Positions 43,546 to 53,946 of a stretch of 64,000 bases of DNA are shown in pieces. The first letter of the stretch is position 1. Each line of letters starts with the position of its first letter. Source of the stretch: Agrypnia vestita (taxonomy: Eukaryota; Arthropoda; Insecta; Trichoptera; Phryganeidae); assembly GCA_016648135.1 (NCBI GenBank), contig JADDOH010008076.1, forward strand, positions 58,795 to 122,794, read 5' to 3'. The position numbers and the translations under genes are program-made. The notes under the pieces were generated by a model that searched no databases, was not told where the DNA came from, and was given only the letters and a program-made list of their open reading frames with translations.

Positions 43546-44286
43546 AGTTCAGAAATAATTTTCAATTTTGAATACTAGTGGAGGACTAAACAATTGTTGT
43601 GTACGGCGCCCTCAGGTTGAATATTTTATGAAAGTGGAGTTTTTCAAATTATCCATAATTATTATTAATATTATTTATGAGACCCTACCCAAATATGAAA
43701 CCTTTATTAAACTGATATACACACCATTTTATTAAGCAAGTAACGGAACCCATTTTGACCATTTTAAAACTCTTTACTGATAATGTGAGTGATACATTGG
43801 AACTTTGTGTTTTATTTCATTTTTAGCCTAAGTTAAGTTCAGTTATGTTTTTATATAAAAAAATTTGAGAGCAAAAGATATAAAAAAGTTAATTTAATTG
43901 TTAAACTATTTCCAGTTTAATAATTTTTCCATTTTTTTTTATTAATATTTATTTCATTATTCACTAGAATTTTTATCATTAGTCCTGGTTGTAAAAATGT
44001 TTTACGTATAACAAAATTTCTAGTTTGTCTCACATTAAAGCACCTTTTTTTAAGATCGCGTCTTTTAACATTTTTTAGTAAAATATTTAATTAGTTCGCG
44101 ACGCAAGTTACCGGGATCAGGCAGGGAAATGGAGTGGAGCGGAGAAAATGGAAAACAAAGAGGGGAATGGAGGGTAGATGAGAGCGATAAATTGCGTGGA
44201 CTGTATATGAATGGAAAAAGGACCGTGGAGCTCAGTTTGCCAGTGCCGCAATCTTATTTTTCCTCCAGGAAAACGAGATCAAAATC

Positions 44287-44413
44287 GACGAATTTGGGAC
44301 ACTAAATATTCACACACTTCTATACATCCGACGAATTTGGGACACCAAACATTCACACACTTCTATACATCCGACGAATTTGGGACACTAATATTCACAC
44401 ACTTATACATCCG
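44287..44413. repeat. Tandem repeat, three units of about 43-47 bp
   Basis: Each unit starts GACGAATTTGGGACAC and continues ATTCACACACTTCTATACAT CC. The units are nearly identical, so the array is young. The frame stays open through it but encodes no known motif. Confidence 0.75.
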
Positions 44414-44859
44414 ATGATACTCGAGAGCCGACGATGTTCTAATGATGTGATGACGTAAACTGATTTCGAAAGTGGCGGTAGAAAATTTTTCGTAATATTA
44501 CTGGATAGACGTCTGTCTGCATGTATGAAAGAGGCGGGAGATAGAGAGGGAAAATGGGATTAAAAGAGATGCGCCATCCGGGCGCGCTTCATAACGAAAG
44601 CACGCACTTGGAGAGCTATTTACAAACGCTAATTGTACCTTGTCATAATATTGTTTTTTTTTATGGAACTAATAAACTTGAAGAATATTTTATACTTTCA
44701 CTGAGCGTCCCAGACTTCCCAAAATGAAATTCTTTCCTTGGCAAAAGAAAAAAACATCATAAGTAGGTAGCAAAAAAAAATTTTTCACTCGTCGATCTGT
44801 TTGAACTAAAGTGACAAGAAAGACGAGAAGGGTAGGAAGAGGGGGTCGTAATATAAATG

Positions 44860-44992
44860 CCAATATTATTGTAACTTTTAACTGTATTTTATTTTAACTG
44901 TCTTATGTTATTTTTAAAAAAAATATTCTGTGTATTGTAAAAGCCCATAAGGGCGTTAAATAAATAAATAAATAAAATAAATAAATAAATAA
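44860..44992 (+). repeat. LINE 3' end with TAAA microsatellite tail
   Basis: TGTGTATTGTAAAAGCCCAT AAGGGCG followed by about nine TAAA units is the typical 3' end of an insect LINE, the tail being part of the element. No ORF remains upstream. 44993-45584 holds nothing recognised. Confidence 0.5.
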
Positions 44993-45584
44993 TAGATTCG
45001 AGAATATTAAGCCAAAACAATTTTCAAGTAAATTCCAAATATGATATCGTTTTTCAAAAAATATTACACCTTTTACATACGTATGGCTTTTTTGTAACTT
45101 TATTTAAAAAAAAAAAAATTATATTTGGCACCTTCACCCTATTTGAACGGAAAATATTGAAACTGTTAGGCTGTAAAAGTGATCTATAACACGCAAAAAC
45201 GATTTAATTGACTACGGTCATAACAATTTCAAAACTTTACGTCGAACGGGACCCTTTACATAAAATGTTCTCAACTAACAGAATGTTTTTAAAACTTTTC
45301 TTTCACTTCGATGACACTAAAATGTTAAGAGGGTTTTTGTCAGTATTTTTTACCCTTCCAAATCATAAATTCTGAAATGAAACACTTAAGAGGAAAACAC
45401 TCATCGGAGTGATTCTTTTTATCTTTATTGCTCAAATACAAACCGTTTCTGGATTACGTTTGCAATCTATATAAAAAAATCAGTAATAGATATATTCATT
45501 TGTCTACTTTTTAAACTGCAAAAAACATTGGAGTGGAAAAATTTATTTTTCGCCAATACTACCTATTTTATTGTTTATTTATAA

Positions 45585-46435
45585 CTAGCTGTTCGTATCC
45601 GGCGTTGCACGTGTTTAGGATTAAGTTTAAAAAAGGTTTGTGGGAGGAAACAAAGGTTCTATTGTTTGCAAAGGCTCTAAAAAAAACGATGTGTTTCCAT
45701 TTCATCTAGGCCGGGATGGGTGAGATATCCAGAGAGAAATGTGGCCTATGTTCCCCATTGGGTCCCTAAGAAAAAGTATGTAAAATTTTGGTAAAATCTG
45801 TCAAACGCTGTGGTTTTGTAGAAAGTATATACCAAGGGAAGAGGGTAGTTTAAAGGGGAGGAGAAAATGTGGCCAATGTTTTCCGCCGAGTCCTATAGAA
45901 TGTATCCAAAATTTGTGTCAGATCGGTCAAATGATACAGATTTGTATTAAAAATATTTTGGGAGGAGAGGGGGTGGGGTAAAGGGACAGAGAAGAAATGT
46001 CACCTACGTTACACACCGGGTCTTAAAGAATAAGTATGCCAAATTTGAGTCAGATCGGTCAAACAGTATAGATTTGTATAGAAAATATATCAAAGGAAGG
46101 GGTGGGGAAAATAGGGAGGAGGAAATATCACCTATGTCACCCGCCGGGTCTTAAAAAATAAATGTGCAAAATTGGGTTCAGATCGGTCGAACGGTGCAGA
46201 TTTGCGTGGAATATATATCAGGTATGGCAGCGCATAAAATATGAACAAACAAACAAACATTATTGACTTTTATATGTAAGTTATAAAAGACCTACTGTAA
46301 GTTAATTGTAATATGCCTATAACCTTTGCGGAAGTGCAAGCAATAAGTTGACAAAGTTTTATCGCAACTGGATGAACGGTATGGCAGCGCATAAAATACG
46401 CATAAACAAACATTGATTTTTATATATAAGATAAC
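45585..46435. repeat. Dispersed repeat with internal units of about 120 bp
   Basis: It starts CTAGCTGTTCGTATCCGGCG. Three to four diverged direct units contain GGGTCTTAAAGAATAAGTATG, CAGATCGGTCAAACxGTxxAG and GATTTGTAxAGAA. It ends twice with GGTATGGCAGCGCATAAAAT (46211 and 46379), followed by ACAAACA repeats. Probably a common arthropod interspersed repeat with a duplicated end. 46436-47270 shows nothing recognised. Confidence 0.5.
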
Positions 46436-47271
46436 TCTTACTTCTTTATTATCTCTTCATAGTATTTCATTATTTACTTATTTATTTTTTGCGATAAATA
46501 TACATTTTCTATTTTTATTTTAATGGAAAGAAATTTTCCCCGCCAATAATTATATGAAGACGTTTTATTATTTTAAATTTTTTTCAGCTTTCGTAAGAGA
46601 AAAATATAATTAATGGATTAATGATGCCTTAATTCACATTTAACGATAATGGTCACAATTATTATTACTACAATCATTAAAACCCTTCAGATATTTGAAA
46701 AATATTCTCTTTGAAAGGTTCAGTGATTTATTTATTTTATAGCGAATTATATTTTTAATTTTGTATTTCCAGAAAAAAAATCAGAAATATTGAAAAAAAT
46801 GCAATCTTTGATGTAACTTACGTCCGTAACTGACGGAGATTACACTCAGAATACAGAAACAGTGTAAAGAATATTTTCATTTCAAAATTGAATGAAGAAG
46901 ATTCCCTTAAAGTTTTTCCTACTAGCCAAGAGATACCCTTTATAATATGAGTAACAATGAACTCAAGGAGGGATGAAGAATTAAATTGTAAAAACCAGAA
47001 GCAGAACCAGTGGACGTGAGGTGATGCAAAATAAAATCAACTAGTCATAGTTTGTTCTCGTAAACTGATGCAGAAGAATCAAATTACTTCCTTGCGTTCT
47101 CTTTATAGAGCTTCGATAAATAAATCCTACTTAAATACCGGACCTACTCAATCTGAGTGAGAAATTAGTTATCTTAGTCGTTTAGGAATAAGATAAGGGA
47201 GTCTTTCGGCGTGGAAATTATTTCTAAGATATAAAAGTCTATCTAAGATAAAAAAAGCACTACTACTGCTT

Positions 47272-47490
47272 TTGCTCAAGCGACGACGACGGCCACGTAG
47301 AAATAGAAAATTATGGATTCATCCAATATCGGAATTACGTAATCATCATGGAGAATTTCAATACTTGTTTTGGAACTTAGAAGTGATGAAGAAAAGTTTT
47401 TTAATTATTTTGGAATGTCCATATCTTCGTTGCCAGGCATATGCTCACTTCCCGAGCTGTCGACTGCTTTTGCAGTTATTATAGTTATTC
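47272..47490 (+). pseudogene. PIF/Harbinger (HARBI1-like) transposase N-terminal remnant
   Basis: The first frame reads LKRRRRPRRNRKLWIHPISE and then HGEFQYLFWNL. This matches the R-R-R-W-W-V-H-P-x-x-x-x-R-x-x-x-G-x-F start of Harbinger transposases. At about 47385 the frame shifts and continues SDEEKFFNYFGMSISS, matching the F-F-x-Y-F-R-M-S block. The DDE nuclease core is missing. Nuclear DNA-cleaving enzyme in intact elements; dead here. It may belong with the two Harbinger-type MITEs in the first 10 kb, but end similarity is not shown. Confidence 0.65.
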
Positions 47491-47923
47491 TTCCCGCCCG
47501 AGCCTTATAATTGTATCTTCACATTTAATTTTTCCTTAAGTATATTATACAATTCATCAAATTAAATTGTTCCTCAAAATCCATGTCGCTGCTGATTAAA
47601 TAGTGATTGATCTAGCAGTTGAAACCGACTGCTGCAGCAGTTGTCAACAGCAGCTTCAGGCTATTGACTATGACTGAACGAGCGGTGCGTGTATTTTGAT
47701 GACTGGCTAACTGCTCGAACAGCCCGTGTAAGGCCAGCCTTACTGACTTAAAGATAGTGTAGTGAGCCATACTGAGCAACGATTGGTGCACCTAAGCGCT
47801 CCGGCGTAAGCAAGCTACGCCATCGCAACCTGAAAGCATCGTAATGGCAGACCTCGATTTCATTACTATCTCCGCTTCCACATACTATCACACAAAAGGC
47901 CCCCAAGTACTATCAATATTTTT

Positions 47924-48271
47924 CTCTGTGTATAGTTTTCCGAGATATTCTGCCGTGTATATGTGACTTCTCTGGCCAACTTTTCGGATCCCATTGCAGG
48001 GTCCATCATCAGGGCTGATGTGATGAGTGTGTGTTGAAGTGTAGGTTAAGTATTGTTTTGCAATACCGTACCGAAGTCAGGGTGTCTCCAAGTTAGTGTC
48101 ATGTTAAGTACTGGATTGCAGTGTGTGTGTCTTGTTGTAGTGTGTTGTGTATCTACTAACGGATGTCGGACTGTGCGGATCGTCGATTTGAAATCAAATC
48201 GGCAGTCCGGCAGAATATCCCAGAAAACTATACACAGAAGATTCTGAACGGCCGTGAAAACCTAAGGACAT
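47924..48271 (-). mobile_element. Penelope-like short insertion with 13-bp target duplication
   Basis: TATCAATATTTTT flanks both sides (47911-47923 and 48272-48284). The outer arms TCTGTGTATAGTTTTC...ATTCTGCCG and CGGCAGAATATCCCAGAAAA are inverted copies. Within, on the minus strand, stand CTGATGA (48012-48006), a spare T, stem GGACCC/GGGATCC with a bulge and loop TGCAAT, then GAAA (47985-47982). The right end is CGGCCGTGAAAACCTAAGGA. There is no ORF. Related pieces lie at 18680, 40410 and 43153. Confidence 0.65.
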
Positions 48272-48455
48272 TATCAATATTTTTGATCAATAATAAAACG
48301 CCTTCAATATTATTGATCAATAATATTGAATCGATAATGCGCGGGGCTCCAAGACGTAAACCGAGCATATGTATTTATAAGAGACACTATTTTTTTTTAA
48401 ATATTGTGATCGATAGAATGTTACAGTATACAATACAACACATAATTCTCTAGGG

Positions 48456-48540
48456 CAGTGGTTCCCAAAGTTGACAGGACCGGCCTCACATTTTCCCAAT
48501 TCATATAATCCCAAACCATACGAAAGACTGTTCAATTGAG
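48456..48540 (+). repeat. hAT-type terminal sequence
   Basis: CAGTGGTTCCCAAAGTTGAC is a classic hAT (Charlie-like) terminal motif. The matching inverted end is not visible nearby, so the copy is truncated or the partner is decayed. Confidence 0.45.
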
Positions 48541-48751
48541 AAAAATACAAATAAAGAAAAATACAAAAAGACAAATAAAGCGCACGAGCGCGAAATTTTA
48601 TAAAACGTGTCATGATGACCATTAACCAGTTCCTTTTTTGCTAGCTTTTTATCTACAGATTTAATTCGCCGCTGCGTCTATTATGTAACGTTAGCTGTTT
48701 TGGACTTACTTTAAACATTCCCAGCCCCGGACCGTTTGCGTTGATTCTTAC

Positions 48752-48935
48752 CTGATCCCGACCGGAGCGGGTCGCCGCCGCGCCGATACAGTATTGCGCC
48801 ATTTTTACCCCAATTCCCGCTTAATGGCGGTGCGTGTCGGACAATGTCGAACATCAAATTGAAGTCAATCCCATCATGTTTGAAAAATCGTTTTAGTTTT
48901 AATAAAACGTTCGACATAGCCCGCAACAGCCGCAT
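48752..48935 (-). CDS. Candidate first coding exon with consensus splice donor
   Basis: On the minus strand ATG at 48935 has a purine-rich context (AAAAATGC) and an in-frame TAA just upstream. The frame runs 61 codons: basic MRLLRAMSNVLLKLKRFF, then HDGIDFNLMFDIVRHAPPL and a glycine/arginine-rich end (RRGGDPLRSGS). It meets TCAG/GTAAGA, a near-perfect donor, in phase 1. The sequence is CpG-rich compared with its surroundings. No family recognised; no downstream exon identified on the minus strand. Confidence 0.4.
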
Positions 48936-49940
48936 TTTTTAGTCGAGCCTATGTCAAACGCTACACCAAATTATAATGCTGTTTAACCCTCAAAATACCG
49001 CAAAAGAAAATAGGCGTATACAATCATCATGCCACTATGAAGAATTTATGACTTACAAGCATAATAATTCAGGTAAAACTACGTTCACTTGTTTCGATAG
49101 CTTCAAAGTAGATACCATCGAACATTTCTGTTTTTTTCTTCGTTAATCGCCAAATAACTTTGTTGTGGATAACATAATTTATATTAATTAAAAGAAAAAA
49201 TATATACGTAGTCAAGGGTCCCTTCAACTTATCATAAAAATTAGAATTCGAAATATTAACAAAAAAAAATTATGGGAGTTGAATAACTAATTAATAAACG
49301 GTGTGAAAATAATTTTTAGGTAAGATTTGGTTATTTATTTTATTTAATTTTCTATGCATATTTTATTTTATAATATCTAATTAAATTTCTAATTTCAATA
49401 TTTAGTCTACGTTGTATTCTGGTGGAAGTGGTGGAAGAAACATATGCCCCCAGAAAAAGGTTCTAAATTCAATTAGTAATGGTTTTATACAAGTGTTTTC
49501 TTTTGATTAACATTTTATTTTTATTTCATACATTGTATTGTATTATACGGTGTGAAAGTACTATTTACATGCACGTCTAATATTTCTTTTTTTATATAAA
49601 TTACAAATTTTTATACAATATTTTTGATTTCACTTTTTGATTTCAAACATAACCAAGTTTCAAATATAATGCATACTGAGTATAAATTATAACAATACAT
49701 ATGTATCTAACCGTCCAATAAATCTTTAGGTTGGATGTAGTAATCTACTTATAATGAACATTTATTTAACATAGAATCTATTAATTTAGTATTATAACCA
49801 TTATTATTTGCAATTTGTTTGGTAACTTTTAATTCAATGTTAAAATTATTTCAACACCTTATATTACGTCCCCTTTGATGCCTAATGACCACGCCCACAC
49901 ATCCACCCGACTCTAATCTCCATCCCACTCCTCACGCCGT
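48936..49940. other. AT-rich stretch, nothing recognised
   Basis: No ORF or repeat that I can support. It could hold promoter sequence if the exon at 48752-48935 is real, but no TATA or initiator is convincing. Confidence 0.3.
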
Positions 49941-50045
49941 CCTTTAGTATTAGTAACATTACTGAAGATGATGCGTTAGCATCGAAAACTAATCTGTCTT
50001 TTCTAATCGTTATAAATAACTAGTGAAAATAAACAAAGTTATCCT
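49870..50045 (+). mobile_element. Hammerhead-like motif with perfect stem, preceded by C-rich tract
   Basis: A C-rich tract (49885-49940) precedes CTGAAGA (49962-49968), one spare T, stem GATGC (49970-49974), loop GTTA, stem GCATC (49979-49983) and GAAA (49984-49987). This is the same order as at 14755-14907 but with an intact core. It lies in a probable Penelope-like remnant; boundaries are approximate. Confidence 0.5.
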
Positions 50046-51146
50046 TTTTTAATATAATTTTTTAAAAATGTTCTTCATACCGACCACGTGAATGCGTGAA
50101 TCATAATTTTACAACCAACCAACACACACTTACAGTGGGTACAAAATTACATTCATGTTGATGACCTATAAAAATCTATTTTTAGGTAAAAGTTTGAATA
50201 AATTTCGATACAAAATTAAATTATTGATAAAATACGCAAAATATGAAATGTAAAAATAGAAATATATAAGATTATATCTAGCACGAACCTACATAAAAAT
50301 GTTTTTTGTTTCTAAGTAATGTAAGGAAGGAAATCGACTACCCAAAAGCAAAACTAATTATCTGACTTTTTTGAAATTTTTGTAAAAAAAAATAACATTG
50401 CACAATTTGTCAGCACGATGGATTAGCTTTAGGACAGCTATAGTATGTAATCCATTTTTCACGCAATATTGCATTTTATTTATATAAACAGATTATTCAT
50501 TAACAGATTCCTGTTGACCCTCTAGAGGTAATGACCCTGATAGATAGATTATGACATTAATGTATTAAGTGTTAACGTAAATAGTGTCCGTATTTTTCAA
50601 ATTTCAAAATGCGCCTCAAAAATAAAACAAAATATTCGAAAGAAAAATTGTCTGATCTACAAGATATTGAGTTTGCTTTATATTACATTTATTATTTTAT
50701 TTAATTAGAGGCCTTCAAAATAGATTGTCAAGTTGACAAACGTGTAAACTTTCGACGCCTCCTTTTGTTCGAATGGCGAATTCTTCGAGTTAAAACCGTT
50801 TTTTTTTTTTGCAATTCTTCAAGTCAAGATCGGGTTTAATCGCAAAAGCATTCCAAAACCTGTAGATCGTTGACAATAGTTGTAAATAAGGAAAATACAT
50901 TATTTACTAATTTGTTGTATTTTTTTTATTGTTTTCTCTTGTCTTCTTCGATGGAAGAAAACGGACAGAATTTATGTAATCACCCAATACAAACATAATT
51001 CACACACGAATTTCGTACTCTGTCTCTGATGGTTACTTCCGCGATGGGTCGGAAAGTATTAAAGTCGGGTAGTTTTTAAAATGTTCTTCGTTCTCTTGGC
51101 TTCGGCTTTTTTTCAATACCATAAAAATGTCATGATCATATCGAGG

Positions 51147-51375
51147 GTAGAAAGCCAAAAGGGATTTTTCTGAACTTTACAGTAGAGCAAAATAATGTTT
51201 TGTCAATCTGATTTTATCAATATTTCTTTTATTATTCAACGATTTTCATATGTGTTTTAGATTAACAAATATGGAAATGGTTTATTAATAAAAAAAAACA
51301 TTAACAAAATCAGATTATAGAACTTCATTTTGCTCTCCGTTCGAAATAATCACTAACGCCTTTATGGCTTTCTAC
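51147..51375. mobile_element. Fold-back MITE of about 229 bp
   Basis: GTAGAAAGCCAAAAGG at the left and CTTTATGGCTTTCTAC at the right are inverted, and the pairing continues inward through AGCAAAATAATG and CATTTTGCTCT, and AATCTGATTTT and AAAATCAGATT. The loop is AT-rich. Single copy here. 50046-51146 has no recognised feature. Confidence 0.6.
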
Positions 51376-51599
51376 CATCGATTATACTGATAATGGCAGA
51401 AAATAAGCGAATTATTTGTTATCATTTGCGACAGTAATATAATTTACTAATCATGAAAAAAAAACACAAAAATGTGGTATTTACGGCCCAACGATAAAAT
51501 ACAAATTTCTATTTACTTTTACCGTCCGTAATGTTAAGATTATTTTTAAATTCACGAGTAGGAGAATAAAAATTCACTAATGGTTTACATTTTCAAACA

Positions 51600-51870
51600 C
51601 GCCATCATCTGTTGACCGAAGAATATTTTGCCCGGGAAAGGTGTCAACGATATGACGTCAGACTGCGCGCGCAGCTTGCCCGGCCGCACCACGCCAGTCG
51701 GCAGTAGGCAAATAAAAGAAGACGACCTCATCGAAAGGCACCGTGCACCTATCGCGTGGGAAAATAAAATGCTCAAAACGATCGAAACGTTGTTCGCTTT
51801 TCGTTTTTCGAGGGAGAACCGAGCGAATCCCTTCACGCTGCCGCATAAGCGTTCCATTATTCAAATGTAT
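51600..51870. other. GC/CpG-rich island with overlapping ORFs, function unclear
   Basis: The patch GACTGCGCGCGCAGCTTGCC onwards is CpG-rich and open on both strands. The plus frame from the ATG at 51652 includes RTTPVGSRQIKEDDLIERHR. Neither frame matches a family I know, so the openness may reflect composition only. It could be a promoter or an old retroelement end. 51871-52830 shows nothing else. Confidence 0.25.
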
Positions 51871-52874
51871 AATAAAAATATATTTTTAATGAAACGTACG
51901 ACTGTTGAGTGTGGCCGCGTGATAATATTATATTTAGGTAGGTAATTTTCATTGACCGCAACGTGAAAAGCTCGTTTATTCATGCGGCAACACTGAAGAG
52001 TTCTTTTGCAATCTCAATCGAACGGTCTTCTTTTTTTATCTGTTCGTTTAAATTGTACCGCGCAAAAGTTTGACAGCTGAAAAAATACGGTTTTATTTTT
52101 GATCGGCAAAATATTACATTAAATATTGAAGATTTAATTAAATGGTTTTATATGTGAGATTTTTCATTTTACTTCGTTTTTCACATACATGGACGGTATA
52201 CATTTAAATTTTTTAGAAAATCTGTGCATTGCAGCAAAAACTCTCGAACGCTGAAATTCTCACAATTTTTTGTTGGCTAACGTGACTATTTTCAGCTGGC
52301 TTTCGTTTTTAAAAGAAGTAAAAAAATATTTTTTGAAATTTGCCTTGAATAAATATCTGGATGATATGATTTTAGTCTGCTTTTTTATTTCTTGCAAGCA
52401 TCAATTTTACTATTCGTTTTCTTTTATAAGGAATTTACTTTAATATTTACGTATCTAAATATACTAATTTCGTTAAATTTGCTGGAACTTTAGATAATTA
52501 GAGTGTAACACGCGATCAGCATGTGGCTCATGTTGCGCGGTCATGCAATGATCGTTATTAATTATTTTTATTTCCCGTAATTCTTCACGGGTATACGTCT
52601 AGTATCTACAAAATTCCATAAAAATTGTGGAAATAAAAGTATAGCATGAAAGATTTATTTACTTTAAATTAATTAACTAAGTTTCTATTCCATATTTATT
52701 ACACTTCATTTAAAGTAAAAGGTTCAGGTCTAAAACCCATCTTGATTTTTTTATTTAGTAGGTAGGTACACAATTAATATTTGTTAAATAGTTCTTTTTT
52801 AAAATTGCAAGAAACTACAGGCCAACCTTAATAATAAATAATGGTCTTTATTTCTGATTATCAACATCAATCTT

Positions 52875-53047
52875 TCACAATTTTGTCGCATAATTAGACC
52901 CCGTTTCTGAAATTTCCTCAAGCACTTCCAAATAATTTGTAATATCGGCCACGTCCATTGAGAATGTAATTGCCTTGAATTTATCCTTTGTGATTTCAAG
53001 CAATTTATTCCTTTACAAAGCGCCGGCCAAAACCAGAAACGACTGGC
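52875..53047 (-). pseudogene. Unrecognised coding remnant with polyadenylation signal
   Basis: Minus strand: one frame reads WVLLEPVVSGFGRRFVKE, and after a shift near 53011 the next reads NKLLEITKDKFKAI, TFSMDVADITNYLEVLEEIS and ETGSNYATKL before TGA (52877-52875). AATAAA follows about 25 bases on (52852-52847). Composition and codon use look protein-coding. It may be a terminal exon or a retrocopied gene end with a 2-base deletion. The protein is not recognised. Confidence 0.4.
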
Positions 53048-53229
53048 TCCAACAATACCCAATTTATTCAGTCAATTTGTTAATTTCCACACAAAATTGC
53101 GTCTTACAGAAACGAGATATTAATAGATAAGGAGCGATCCAGTTCCATCCACGTCCTGTACGTACGAACGACTTCTATCTTCCAGATCTTGTTCGCAAGG
53201 TGAATTTGTTCGTTGGTTGAAAAATTCTA

Positions 53230-53515
53230 GTAATCAAACATAATAATTTCGTTGTCTGCCGTCTGTCCGCCCGTTCGTTCATCGGTCCGTCTGTCTGTCC
53301 CCGTAACTTTGTGCAGCATCCGTAATTTCGTTCGAATTCACGGTTAAAAAACAAAATTAAAAGTCGGAGATGGGGCTTGAACGCCGGGACAGCAAACCCG
53401 AAGGCGGCAACATTAACTGCTTACCCGTCAAAAAAACAGTACATATAGGACTCAGCAAAGACGCGAACCATTTCATGTTCCGTCCAATTGCCAGGGTTCG
53501 CAATATAAAATACAT
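53230..53515 (-). repeat. tRNA-derived SINE-like repeat, family 2, complete copy
   Basis: Read on the minus strand: GGTTCGCGTCTTTGCTGAGT, a tRNA-like segment (GACGGGTAAGCAGTTAATG ... GGCGTTCAAGCCCC as B box), GAATTCGAACGAAATTACGG, and a run of GGACAGACAGACGGACC words ending ACAACGAAATTATTATG. It is the copy that best shows the tRNA-like part. Confidence 0.6.
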
Positions 53516-53811
53516 TTAACTGCTGGCAGGGGAAATATTAAAAAAATATTCAAATATTTTGATAAAAGTCGTTATTACTATTTCATGGGTGTCGGCTATA
53601 AAAAATTTAATAATTATTCTTTAGGAACTGGCATGTAAATTACTGTCATTTTTGACAGATTACAGCTAGTAGGTATTGTCACAATCATCAATATTTTTGT
53701 GTTTTACATACGAGATCACGCAATTCATAACATTAAGAGCTCTAAAATAAAGTTGTATATAATAAAGAAGAAAGAGTATAAAGGAAGTAAAGATGATGGT
53801 AAAGAAATGAG

Positions 53812-53935
53812 GCGAGTGTTGAAGGAAACAGGAATAGAGGATATCTATTAGAGCTGGCTGGTACCCAAAATACTTCAATAACCGAATATTGTAGTGTTTT
53901 TTCCTCTCTATCCGCCCTTATGAAAAAACAGCGTG
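53812..53935 (+). pseudogene. LINE 3' end, decayed relative of 29528-29830
   Basis: GGCGAGTGTTGAAGGAAACA and GGAATAGAGG match the 29.6-kb copy, and CCTCTCTATCCGCCC with AAACAGCGTGAAAAT matches its 3' end. The mariner inserted within 15 bases of its end. Confidence 0.55.
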
Positions 53936-53946
53936 AAAATATAATA

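Noticed and set aside
51600..51870. Coding gene on either strand
   Set aside because: Both strands are open, which points to CpG-rich composition; no family resemblance or splice structure is convincing.
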